A stretch of DNA of 37,841 nt from Tissierella sp. GTDB lineage: Bacteria > Bacillota > Clostridia > Tissierellales > Tissierellaceae. Positions 8,711-17,564 of the stretch are shown here, piece by piece. The notes beneath the pieces were generated by a model, which saw only the letters and a list, made by a program, of their open reading frames with translations, searched no databases and was not told where the DNA came from. The stretch is from NCBI RefSeq assembly GCF_029266915.1, contig NZ_JARIEF010000105.1, forward strand, positions 1 through 37,841, written 5' to 3'. The first letter of the stretch is position 1. Each line of letters begins with the position of its first letter. The position numbers and the translations under genes were made by a program.

Positions 8711-8740
8711 AATAGTAGTGCAAGCGATTGCATAACTATT
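8711..8740. promoter_or_regulatory. LacI/MalR-type operator at the malQ promoter
   Basis: The core TGCAAGCGATTGCA (8719-8732) has the central CG and symmetric arms typical of LacI-family operators. Symmetry continues outward (AATAGT left, ACTATT right) over 30 bases, with 12 of 15 positions pairing. It covers the likely transcription start and the first transcribed bases, as expected for repression, presumably by the LacI-family protein encoded at 18685-19710. A catabolite-control (CcpA) site is an alternative. Confidence 0.75.
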
Positions 8741-8759
8741 AAAACTAAGAGGTGAAAGG

Positions 8760-10238
8760 ATGAAAACTAGATCAAGTGGAATACTTCTACATATATCTTC
8801 TCTACCTGGAAAATATGGAATTGGAGATTTTGGTGAAGGTGCATACAACTTTGTTGATTTCTTAGAGGACTCAGGACAAAAAAACTGGCAAATACTACCT
8901 CTTGGAGTAACATCATTTGGAGATTCGCCGTATCAGTCTTTTTCGGCATTTGCAGGAAACCCTTACTTTATAGATCTACAAGAACTCATAAATGAAGGAT
9001 ATACTGAAGGAATAAATTTGGATGAACTTTTTATAGGAAATAATCCTAAAACAATAGAGTATGGTCTTCTTTATACAAATAAAATGTATATATTAAAAGA
9101 AGCATATAATAGAGCTAAGCATAAAATAGGAAATGAGCTTCAAAACTATTACAATGAGAACCAAGACTGGCTTAGAGACTTTGCCTTATTTATGACAATT
9201 AAGGGTAAACATAATAATAGGTCATGGCTAGAATGGGATAAAAAGTATCAAAAATATAATTCTCCTGACGTTTTACAGCTTGAAGAAGAAAGCAGAGATG
9301 AGATATTCTTCTGGGTATTTACCCAATATTTCTTTTCAAAGCAATGGAGTAGATTAAAAGAATATGCCAATAGTAAATCAGTTAGGATAATAGGAGACCT
9401 CCCTATATATATAGCAACAGACAGCGCTGATGTATGGAGCCATCCTAATTTATTTAATTTAGATGAAAACTTCAAGCCTATAACAGTAGCTGGATGCCCA
9501 CCTGATGCTTTTTCAGACGAAGGACAACTTTGGGGCAACCCAATCTATAAATGGGATATTATGGAAGAAGAAGATTATGCTTGGTGGCTGAAAAGAATAG
9601 CCCACAGCTTTAAACTTTTTGATCGTTTAAGAATAGATCATTTTATAGGATTTGAATCTTTCTGGGAAGTTGAAAACGGAGCTAAAGATGCTTCTGGCGG
9701 TAAATGGTCCAAGGGACCCGGTATGAAATTATTTAATAAAATTAAAGAAGAACTGGGAGAACTAGATATAATAGTAGAAGATCTCGGAGTTACTTCAGAT
9801 GCAGTTAGAAAGCTTGTAAAAGATACTGGATTTCCCAGCATGAAAGTTATCCAATTTGCATTTGATACCAGCAATGAAAGTGAGCATATGCCTCATCTAT
9901 ATGATCAAAATATGGCGGTTTATACCGGAACCCATGACAATCTTCCGATTATGGCCTGGTTTGAAGAGGCAAACAGGAGCGAATTTGAATACGCTATAAA
10001 ATATCTTAAGTTAAATTATGATGAAGGCTTGAACTGGGGTATGATAAGAGGAATTTGGGCTTCAAGCGCAAATCTTGCAGTTGCTCAGATGCAGGACTTC
10101 TTAGGTCTTGGTGAGACTTCCAGAATGAATTTGCCCTCAACAATTGGCAATAACTGGAGCTGGAGATTAGAGAGAGAAGACTTAACTGATGAACTCTCAA
10201 AAAGAATCAAAAATTTAACGGAAATTTATTGGAGGTAA
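8760..10238 (+). CDS. malQ: 4-alpha-glucanotransferase (amylomaltase), GH77
   Basis: Transfers alpha-1,4-glucan segments between maltooligosaccharides, releasing glucose and making longer chains for the phosphorylase. The 492-residue protein has the amylomaltase N-terminus (SGILLHISSLPGKYGIGDFG) and catalytic blocks RLRIDHFIGF (nucleophile Asp293), IIVEDLG (acid/base Glu340) and YTGTHDN (stabilising Asp393), the first two matching Thermus amylomaltase numbering. It starts at ATG 8760 behind GAGGTGAAAGG and is the first gene of the operon; the phosphorylase follows after four bases. Confidence 0.96.
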   Translation: MKTRSSGILLHISSLPGKYGIGDFGEGAYNFVDFLEDSGQKNWQILPLGVTSFGDSPYQSFSAFAGNPYFIDLQELINEGYTEGINLDELFIGNNPKTIEYGLLYTNKMYILKEAYNRAKHKIGNELQNYYNENQDWLRDFALFMTIKGKHNNRSWLEWDKKYQKYNSPDVLQLEEESRDEIFFWVFTQYFFSKQWSRLKEYANSKSVRIIGDLPIYIATDSADVWSHPNLFNLDENFKPITVAGCPPDAFSDEGQLWGNPIYKWDIMEEEDYAWWLKRIAHSFKLFDRLRIDHFIGFESFWEVENGAKDASGGKWSKGPGMKLFNKIKEELGELDIIVEDLGVTSDAVRKLVKDTGFPSMKVIQFAFDTSNESEHMPHLYDQNMAVYTGTHDNLPIMAWFEEANRSEFEYAIKYLKLNYDEGLNWGMIRGIWASSANLAVAQMQDFLGLGETSRMNLPSTIGNNWSWRLEREDLTDELSKRIKNLTEIYWR

Positions 10239-10242
10239 AAAA

Positions 10243-12615
10243 TTGATAGATATAGCAAAAATTAAACGACTTATGGAAATAGAAGCTTTAGTAACTTTTG
10301 GTAAAGAATTGGAACAATGCAATTCAAATGAAAAATACTTTTCACTGGCCAAAAGTGTTATGGCAGATATAGTTCCAATCTGGACAGAATCAGATGAAAA
10401 ATTTAAGGGAGAAAAAAGAGCTTATTACTTTAGTGCTGAGTTCCTGATGGGAAGAGCCTTGAGCAATAACTTGACTAATCTTTCATATAAGAAGAATATA
10501 CTAGAACTCTTAGATGAACTAGGAATAAACTATAACGAAATAGAAGAAGCAGAGGAAGATGCCGCACTAGGTAACGGAGGGCTTGGAAGACTTGCAGCCT
10601 GCTTTTTAGACTCAGCTGCAACACTTGACTATCCGTTAGACGGATATGGAATCAGATACGAGTATGGACTCTTTAAGCAGAAAATAGAAGATGGATTTCA
10701 AATAGAAACAGCAGACAACTGGTTAAAGCATGATGAACCTTGGTCTATAAAAAATAGAGATGAAGCTGTTATAGTAAGTTTTGCAGATCAATCAGTTCTG
10801 GCAGTTCCCTATGATACACCTATAATAGGTTATGGCGGAAAAACTATAAACACTTTAAGACTTTGGGAATCAGAGCCTATGGAGTCCTTAGACTTTGATA
10901 AGTTTAACAACTATCAGTATGATGCATCTGTTAAGCAGAAAAATGATGCAGAAAATATTTCAAAAGTTCTGTATCCAAATGATATGGATATAGAAGGCAA
11001 GAAGTTAAGACTAAGACAGCAATACTTCTTTGTTTCAGCATCACTTCAGGACTTGGTGCGAAAATATAAAGAAAAACATATTACGATAAATCACTTTAGC
11101 AGATTCCATGCTATTCAGCTTAATGATACTCATCCAGCTGTAGCAATACCTGAGCTTATGAGAATATTAACTATACAAGAGGCAATAGAATGGGATAAAG
11201 CATGGGAGATAGTGATAAATACTTTTTCATACACTAACCATACAATACTAGCAGAAGCTCTTGAAGAATGGCCAACAGAACTATACAAAGAACTTCTTCC
11301 TAATATATTTAAGATAATAGAAAAAATAAATACTAAACTAAAGGAAGAATTAATCCATAAGGGTATATCTTCTCAAAATATTCATAGCTATGAAATAATA
11401 AACTCACACAATAATATTAGAATGGCTTATCTTTCAATCTATGGCAGCAAGTCTATAAACGGAGTGGCAAGAATTCATACCGATATATTGAAAGATACTC
11501 AATTGAACAATTGGTATCGAATATATCCTGAAAAGTTTAACAATAAGACAAACGGAATAACTCAAAGAAGATGGCTACTGCTTTCTAATCCGGAGCTATC
11601 AGAATTTATAACCGAATTACTGGGTTCTGATGACTGGATAACAGACTTGAGCCAGATAAAGAACTTGGAAAAATTTAAAGATGATGAAAATGTCTTGAAA
11701 AAATTCTTGGAGATAAAACACTTAAAAAAGCAACAATTGGCTGAGTATATTAAAATTCATGAAGGTGTAATTGTTAATCCTTATTCCTTGTTTGATATTC
11801 AGATAAAGAGATTCCATGAATATAAGAGACAGTTTTTAAATGCGCTTCATATACTAGATTTATACTTCCTTTTAAAGGATAATCCAAATCTTAATATATC
11901 AACTCGAACCTTTATATTTGGAGGAAAGGCAGCACCAGGATACTTTAGAGCTAAGGCAGTTATAAAGTTTATAAATGATATAAAAAATCTTATAGATTCA
12001 GATATTCAAGTAAGAGATAAAATAAAAATTGTATTTGCAACTAACTACAGAGTAAGCTATGGTGAAAAACTATTCCCGGCAGCAGATCTATCAGAGCAAA
12101 TCTCGACAGCAGGTAAAGAGGCTTCGGGAACTGGAAATATGAAATTTATGCTTAATGGAGCTCCTACAATCGGAACATATGATGGAGCAAATGTCGAGAT
12201 AGTAGAAGAGGCGGGAGTTGAAAATAACTTCATATTTGGCCTGACTGTAGAGGAAATAAAAGAAATTGGTGACAGCTATGATCCTCATTACTATTATGAA
12301 AATACACCAGGACTTAAAAGAGCAATGGATACACTAGTCGATGGAACCTTCAATGATGCTGGAACTGGTTTATACAGAGAACTATATGATTCTATTTTAA
12401 ATAAAGAAAAATATTCAAATCCGGATGAATACTTTGTAATGAAGGATTTTGCAAGTTACAGAGAAGCTCATATACTAGCTAATAAGGCATATAAAGATAA
12501 GTTAGCCTGGGCTAAGATGTCTTGGATGAATATTGCAAATGCCGGCAAGTTTTCTAGTGACAGAACTATTGAAGACTATGCAAGAGAAATCTGGCATATT
12601 GGAAAGCACCAATAA
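10243..12615 (+). CDS. glgP: Maltodextrin/glycogen phosphorylase, GT35
   Basis: Pyridoxal-phosphate enzyme that phosphorolyses alpha-1,4-glucans to glucose-1-phosphate in the cytoplasm. Length 790 fits the bacterial MalP/GlgP type. Visible blocks are YYFSAEFLMGRAL, AALGNGGLGRLAACFLDS, NDTHPA, the phosphate-binding stretch VSYGEKLFPAADLSEQI and the PLP site GTGNMKFMLNGA with Lys634. The start codon is TTG at 10243, seven bases after GGAGGT, which overlaps the malQ stop. In a mal operon it more likely works on imported dextrins (malP role) than on stored glycogen; no glgB/C/A genes are present here. Confidence 0.96.
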   Translation: MIDIAKIKRLMEIEALVTFGKELEQCNSNEKYFSLAKSVMADIVPIWTESDEKFKGEKRAYYFSAEFLMGRALSNNLTNLSYKKNILELLDELGINYNEIEEAEEDAALGNGGLGRLAACFLDSAATLDYPLDGYGIRYEYGLFKQKIEDGFQIETADNWLKHDEPWSIKNRDEAVIVSFADQSVLAVPYDTPIIGYGGKTINTLRLWESEPMESLDFDKFNNYQYDASVKQKNDAENISKVLYPNDMDIEGKKLRLRQQYFFVSASLQDLVRKYKEKHITINHFSRFHAIQLNDTHPAVAIPELMRILTIQEAIEWDKAWEIVINTFSYTNHTILAEALEEWPTELYKELLPNIFKIIEKINTKLKEELIHKGISSQNIHSYEIINSHNNIRMAYLSIYGSKSINGVARIHTDILKDTQLNNWYRIYPEKFNNKTNGITQRRWLLLSNPELSEFITELLGSDDWITDLSQIKNLEKFKDDENVLKKFLEIKHLKKQQLAEYIKIHEGVIVNPYSLFDIQIKRFHEYKRQFLNALHILDLYFLLKDNPNLNISTRTFIFGGKAAPGYFRAKAVIKFINDIKNLIDSDIQVRDKIKIVFATNYRVSYGEKLFPAADLSEQISTAGKEASGTGNMKFMLNGAPTIGTYDGANVEIVEEAGVENNFIFGLTVEEIKEIGDSYDPHYYYENTPGLKRAMDTLVDGTFNDAGTGLYRELYDSILNKEKYSNPDEYFVMKDFASYREAHILANKAYKDKLAWAKMSWMNIANAGKFSSDRTIEDYAREIWHIGKHQ

Positions 12616-12633
12616 GCACTATAAAATATGGTA

Positions 12634-12652
12634 TTTAAGGATAATCCTTAAA
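12634..12652. repeat. Short inverted repeat upstream of the malE-like gene
   Basis: TTTAAGGAT and ATCCTTAAA form a perfect 9-bp dyad around one A in the 71-base gap between the phosphorylase and binding-protein genes. There is no T-run, so it is more likely an mRNA stem or a protein site than a terminator. Confidence 0.4.
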
Positions 12653-12686
12653 ATATATTACAAAAAAATAAATAGGGGGATTTAAA

Positions 12687-14021
12687 GTGAAGAAAAAACT
12701 TAGTTTATTACTTGTATTAGCTTTAATGGTTACAACACTTGCAGCATGTGCTCCAAAGAAAACAGACGATGGTGCAGGTAAGGGAGATACACCAGCAGCA
12801 GAACCAGGAGATGTAAAGGCAGCAATAACAGTTCAGGTAGAAGCGGATTGGGCAGAGTACTACACTGCTGCAGCAGAAAGAGTAAAGGCAAAATATCCAG
12901 ATGCTGAGATAACAATGATTGAAACTGGATCATTTGACCATCTTGATGTACTAGATGCTACTGACGTAACAAACAAAGACGTAGCTGACGTATTTGCTAT
13001 ACCAGCAGATAGAATCTATGGAATGAGCAAGAACGAAGCACTAGGAGCATTGGACGCTAAAACTATGGCAGATAATCTTGGTGGATTTGAAAATTACGAT
13101 GATGGACTTGGCGGAAACTTTAAAGTTGAAGACGAGTACCTAGCATTTCCAATGAATATTGAAACACTTATCAACTTTGTAAACACTAAAAACGCAGAAA
13201 CAGCAGGAATTGATTTAAGCAAAGAAATAGAATTTACTGAACTTGATCCAGAAGCTATGTTAGTTCCATTCTTTGATGCATGGTTTGGAGTTTCATTTGT
13301 TAACGCTGGAAATATAGAATTACTTGGTAAAGATGAGCAAGGAAAACTTTACTCAGATATGACTAAAGACTTCTCAGAGCTAGATGCAAGTCAACAAGAA
13401 GTATTTAAATCACTATTTAACTATTGGCAAGCTCATAAAGAAGCAAATACTGCATTATTTGATGCAGATGCAGCTTGGGGATATATGGATTCATCATTTG
13501 AAACTGGCGGTAAAACAGCTATAAGACTTGAAGGACCATGGTCAACAGGAAATCTTTCAGCTCTTGCAGCAGACGGCGCAGACCTTGATGCAATGCCTAT
13601 CCAAAATGTAGTAGTTATGGGTAATCCTCTTTCTCACTGGAAAGGTGGATGGGGCTTAGCTATTAACTCAAGAATAGAAGACAACGCAGATCAAAAGCAA
13701 TTAGCAGAAGCTATGATACAAGAGATTGTTAATCCAGAATTTGCAATTGATTTCTTCAAAGCAACTGGAAAAGTATTAAACAATGTTAAAGCAGATGTTT
13801 ATATGGATTCTGATCTAGAAGAAATTGACAAAAAAGTTATAGAAACAGTATACAAATCTTATGAAGATGCACCAAATCGTCCACTATTTACTGAGTGGGG
13901 AAATGTATGGGATACTTGGAAGAATGCAGTTCTTTCTTGGAACTCTGTAAATCCAGCTACAGCAGAAGATGCTTATAAAGAATTACAAGCTTCATTTACA
14001 GCTATGATGGGAAATTTCTAA
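12687..14021 (+). CDS. malE: Maltodextrin ABC transporter substrate-binding lipoprotein (MalE-like)
   Basis: Extracellular lipid-anchored receptor feeding the MalFGK transporter. A signal peptide with lipobox TTLAAC (Cys21) opens the 444-residue protein, followed by a short acidic/proline linker and a family-1 solute-binding fold. It is diverged from E. coli MalE: aromatic-rich stretches such as WFGVSF, WQAHKE, GPWSTGNL and HWKGGWGLAIN suit carbohydrate stacking. The gene starts behind AGGGGGA and is followed by a stem-loop, a common arrangement for making more receptor than permease. Dextrin specificity is inferred from malQ, glgP and the downstream permeases. Confidence 0.9.
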   Translation: MKKKLSLLLVLALMVTTLAACAPKKTDDGAGKGDTPAAEPGDVKAAITVQVEADWAEYYTAAAERVKAKYPDAEITMIETGSFDHLDVLDATDVTNKDVADVFAIPADRIYGMSKNEALGALDAKTMADNLGGFENYDDGLGGNFKVEDEYLAFPMNIETLINFVNTKNAETAGIDLSKEIEFTELDPEAMLVPFFDAWFGVSFVNAGNIELLGKDEQGKLYSDMTKDFSELDASQQEVFKSLFNYWQAHKEANTALFDADAAWGYMDSSFETGGKTAIRLEGPWSTGNLSALAADGADLDAMPIQNVVVMGNPLSHWKGGWGLAINSRIEDNADQKQLAEAMIQEIVNPEFAIDFFKATGKVLNNVKADVYMDSDLEEIDKKVIETVYKSYEDAPNRPLFTEWGNVWDTWKNAVLSWNSVNPATAEDAYKELQASFTAMMGNF

Positions 14022-14032
14022 ATAAAATTATG

Positions 14033-14061
14033 AGGGAGAAAGTTAAATCTTTCTCCCTTTT
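14033..14061 (+). terminator. Stem-loop after malE, probable partial terminator
   Basis: AGGGAGAAAG pairs perfectly with CTTTCTCCCT around TTAAAT and is followed by only four T. Because the operon continues downstream, it probably cuts back permease expression or protects the malE transcript end. Confidence 0.7.
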
Positions 14062-14102
14062 AACAAATCAATAAAAATAAAAGCTGTAAATAAGGAGATT
14101 TT

Positions 14103-14561
14103 ATGAACACATATATTAAACTTCCTAAAAAAAACTTATATATCATAGCTAGTGTTTGCTTTCTCCTAGTGCTTTTTATTTCACTTGAAACTACTATTAG
14201 AGTAAAGGATATACAACTATTTGAAGATTTTCTAGTAGAAAATAAAGATTTAGTAGATGAAGGCATGACACAAGACACAGCATACAGCAACTATCTTATC
14301 TTAAATCTAAGCAAGTTCTTTTTTAAAATAGTAGCTCCAATATTCCTAAGCATTCATATTTACTTTACCTATAAATACTTAAGAATGAGTCCGCTCTTTA
14401 TCTTTATGTGGATAATAACACTTCTTGGATCATTATCTTATATAGTCCTTGAAGGCGAATTTTATTCTGTGTTTTATTACATGGATATATTTTTATATAT
14501 AGTATTAATAATAAATATCTTATCTTTAAATGGAGTTTTAAATAAGAGTAAGGAGGAGTGA
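14103..14561 (+). CDS. Small integral membrane protein of unknown function inside the mal transporter operon
   Basis: Not recognised. The 152-residue product shows about four hydrophobic helices (near 12-30, 68-86, 95-113, 118-142). An acidic loop of about 35 residues between the first and second helices carries DIQLFEDFLVENKDLVDEG. The tail ends in charged residues (NKSKEE). It begins after TAAGGAGATTTT and stops four bases before the malF start, so it is made together with the permeases. That position, between the binding protein and MalF, suggests an accessory subunit or assembly factor of the transporter, but nothing in the sequence proves it. Confidence 0.8.
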   Translation: MNTYIKLPKKNLYIIASVCFLLVLFISLETTIRVKDIQLFEDFLVENKDLVDEGMTQDTAYSNYLILNLSKFFFKIVAPIFLSIHIYFTYKYLRMSPLFIFMWIITLLGSLSYIVLEGEFYSVFYYMDIFLYIVLIINILSLNGVLNKSKEE

Positions 14562-14565
14562 AAAA

Positions 14566-16650
14566 ATGGAAGAAATATTTGATATAGCTCATGATACAAA
14601 GGATAAAAGAAAAAACTTATACCTGTTAGATATAGATCGTCTTCAAGGTAGAATTAAGGATGCAGATGGAGCAGAAAAAAAAGCTTTGCAAAAAGAACTT
14701 GAAATTTTAAAAAAGAACAAAGATAAGCACCCATATAATATAAAGCTAAAAAAATATGAAGATCAGGAAAAGGTTTTTCTAGCTAAATTAAAAGAAAAAG
14801 AGGGAGTTTATTTAAATTCACTAGAGGAAAATCTAAATAGGGACTTAAAAAAACTCTATAAAATGTATTTTATTGCTAAAGAAAAAGAATCTTTTTATAA
14901 GAAATATATAGAACTGACTTTTGATGCCGAACTTGAATATAGAAAGAGCCTCTTGATAGAAAATCAAGTGCCAAAGCTGATTCATTACTTAGAAACCAGC
15001 CTGGAAGAACTTGCCATAGAAGAAGCCAGTAAGGACTCTATAGATGAGAATGAAGAAGCTCGTATAAAAAAAGAAATAGAAATCTATAAAGAAAAACAAA
15101 AACTCCTATTAAAAGAATCTAAAGCCGCTTTAAAGGAAAGAGAAAAGCAAGGAGATATATCTAAAAAAGCCTATACAAATGAAACAAAAAAACTTAAAAA
15201 TGAATATAAAGCTTTAGTAAAAGCTAAAAGATATGAATCATTGAGATTTAAGAACAAAGAATTTATCAAAAGTAAAAGATATGAAATAAAACATCATATT
15301 AAACAATCTTTGACAGTTTTGCAATCAGATATCTCAGACCTTAGAAGAAGACTTCCCGTAGAAAGAGGAAAGACTAAAGCCTTTATAAGTTGGTTGACCA
15401 TACCTCTTCCAGGACTAGGTCAGCTTTTAAACGGACAGTATGTAAAATCTGCTTTATTCTTCCTACTATCATTATTTGTCTATATTATAGCTATTCCTTA
15501 CTCCTTAGGATATGGTAATTATCAAGGTTATGGTATAGGAGGACTTATAAGTTTGGCTGAAGGAGGAAGAAGGCTAGATAAATCTCTTATATTTATGATA
15601 GAGGGGATTATAGCAGTTTTTTTACTTGTCATAGCAGGCTTTATTCTCTATGCATCTTTTAGAGATGTAAGAAGGGTAGAAAGAGCTAGAACAAGAGGAA
15701 CAAGAGCTAACAATTGGTTTGAAACTGTTCAAAATATCAGGGCAGAAGGCTTTCCCTATATTGTTTCTTTTCCAGCAGGATTTTTAATCCTATTTACAGT
15801 GCTAGTTCCCGTAGCCACAACTATCTTGCTTTCCTTTACGGGAATGGATCCTCAGCATCAGAGTAAATTTAGCTGGGTTAATATAAAAAACTATAAGCTG
15901 ATAGCTCTTGGACAAGGACTGGCTGGAAAAGTTTTCTGGCAGATATTAGTTTGGACAATTATATGGACGCTAGTAGCTACAACTCTTGCTATAGCTATAG
16001 GATTCTTCCTATCCTTACTTGTTAATAATGATAGGATAAAAGGGAAAAATATATTCAGAACCATATACTTGCTTCCCTGGGCAGTTCCTGCCTTTATTAC
16101 CATAATGTTCTTTAGTATAATGTTTTCACCAACAGGAGCTATAACTGAGATTTTAAGTAACATTCTTGGAAGAACTATTCATATAAAATCTAATCCTACA
16201 ATGACCAGAATAGTTCTGATACTGCTTCAAGGTTGGCTAGGAAGCTCTTATGTGTTCTTGCTTTCAACCGGAGTACTTCAGGCAATACCAGAGGATTTAT
16301 ATGAAGCAGCAGATATTGACGGTGCTACGGGATGGCAGAAAATAAGAAAAATTACAGTTCCTATAGTACTCTTTCAAACAGCACCTCTTTTAGTTGGGCA
16401 ATATACATTTAACTTTAATAACTTCTCTATCATTTATCTATTTAATGGCGGAGGACCATTTAACCCAAGTAAATACGGAAATCTGGCTGGTTCATCAGAC
16501 CTTTTGATATCCTACATCTATAAACTGACAATGGAAAATCAATATCAATCAATAGGAGCAGCAATAACTTCTGTTATTTCACTGGGGCTTATGTTCTTTG
16601 CATATTTAGGATTTAGAAATTCTAAAGCATTTACGGAGGAGAGACTATGA
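14566..16650 (+). CDS. malF: Maltodextrin ABC permease, MalF type, with N-terminal coiled-coil and TM2-like extension
   Basis: Membrane subunit of the dextrin importer. At 694 residues it is far longer than usual clostridial MalF proteins (about 300-450). Residues 1-265 are highly charged and helical, almost certainly cytoplasmic coiled coil. A hydrophobic pair follows with the PGLGQLLNGQYVKSALFF block (from Pro282) resembling a TM2-type hairpin, then another helix near 345-365 and the basic stretch RRVERARTRGTR. The canonical permease starts around 390 and has the ATPase-contact EAA loop EAADIDGATG at 580-589. The stop overlaps the next gene's start. Permease identity is firm; the role of the extension is unknown. 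Confidence 0.93.
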   Translation: MEEIFDIAHDTKDKRKNLYLLDIDRLQGRIKDADGAEKKALQKELEILKKNKDKHPYNIKLKKYEDQEKVFLAKLKEKEGVYLNSLEENLNRDLKKLYKMYFIAKEKESFYKKYIELTFDAELEYRKSLLIENQVPKLIHYLETSLEELAIEEASKDSIDENEEARIKKEIEIYKEKQKLLLKESKAALKEREKQGDISKKAYTNETKKLKNEYKALVKAKRYESLRFKNKEFIKSKRYEIKHHIKQSLTVLQSDISDLRRRLPVERGKTKAFISWLTIPLPGLGQLLNGQYVKSALFFLLSLFVYIIAIPYSLGYGNYQGYGIGGLISLAEGGRRLDKSLIFMIEGIIAVFLLVIAGFILYASFRDVRRVERARTRGTRANNWFETVQNIRAEGFPYIVSFPAGFLILFTVLVPVATTILLSFTGMDPQHQSKFSWVNIKNYKLIALGQGLAGKVFWQILVWTIIWTLVATTLAIAIGFFLSLLVNNDRIKGKNIFRTIYLLPWAVPAFITIMFFSIMFSPTGAITEILSNILGRTIHIKSNPTMTRIVLILLQGWLGSSYVFLLSTGVLQAIPEDLYEAADIDGATGWQKIRKITVPIVLFQTAPLLVGQYTFNFNNFSIIYLFNGGGPFNPSKYGNLAGSSDLLISYIYKLTMENQYQSIGAAITSVISLGLMFFAYLGFRNSKAFTEERL

Positions 16651-17543
16651 TGAAAAAATCTAATAAAAAAGATAAACTATATCTATCAGATAGACCCCCT
16701 CTTACAACTTTTGGCAAGATAAACCTAGGACTTATATACCTTGTTCTAATATCTTGGTCAATAGCTATTATCTGGCCCTTGTATCAGATGGTACTATCAG
16801 CCTTTAATGGAAAGCAGGGAAAATATTTAATCCTAAATAATAAATTTGAGTTTTCACTAAAACATTTTAAATACCTTTTTGAAGATACCCTTTATTTAAC
16901 CTGGGTAAAAAACACTCTATTTATTTCAATAGCTACTGCCTTATTGACATTGATAATAGTATCTTTAACAGGCTACGCTTACTCAAGATATAGATTCAAA
17001 GGAAGAAAAGCGTCGCTTATGGCGATAATGCTTATACAGACTATACCAGCATTTGCCGGTATAACAGCATTTTTTACCATGCATTCTATAGTTTCTTCAA
17101 TCATTCCGGCTTTCTCAAGACAACTTATGCTGATACTTATTTATGCTGGTGGAGGAATTGCTTCAAATACTTTTATCTTAAAGGGTTATATAGACTCAAT
17201 ATCGACAGAACTTGATGATGCGGCAAAGATAGATGGCTGCTCTAATATTCAAATATATAGGCTTATAATAATGCCAATAGCAAGACCGATGCTGGCCATA
17301 ATATTTCTTTGGTCTTTTATAGGACCTTTCATGGATTACCTTCTTCCAAAGGTACTCTTAACAAGTCCTAAGTCTTATACCTTGGCCGCAGGACTCTTTA
17401 CTTTAATAAATGACTTTAGAACTATAAATCAACCGGCATTTGCAGCGGGCGGATTATTAACTGCAATTCCAATAGTTATTCTTTTTATAGCTCTGAGAAA
17501 ACAGCTTATATCAGGACTTTCAAAAGGATCAGTAAAAGGTTAA
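16647..17543 (+). CDS. malG: Maltodextrin ABC permease, MalG type
   Basis: Second membrane subunit of the dextrin importer, 298 residues with six predicted helices and the binding-protein-dependent permease core. The EAA loop reads DDAAKIDGCSNIQIYRLIIMPI, an ordinary variation with Asp for the first Glu. The ATG overlaps the malF stop and an alternative ATG lies one codon later; GGAGGAGAG precedes both. The C-terminus (KQLISGLSKGSVKG) is the usual MalG-type tail that contacts the ATPase. Confidence 0.94.
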   Translation: MMKKSNKKDKLYLSDRPPLTTFGKINLGLIYLVLISWSIAIIWPLYQMVLSAFNGKQGKYLILNNKFEFSLKHFKYLFEDTLYLTWVKNTLFISIATALLTLIIVSLTGYAYSRYRFKGRKASLMAIMLIQTIPAFAGITAFFTMHSIVSSIIPAFSRQLMLILIYAGGGIASNTFILKGYIDSISTELDDAAKIDGCSNIQIYRLIIMPIARPMLAIIFLWSFIGPFMDYLLPKVLLTSPKSYTLAAGLFTLINDFRTINQPAFAAGGLLTAIPIVILFIALRKQLISGLSKGSVKG

Positions 17544-17564
17544 ATAAACTAAGGGGTGAAAATG

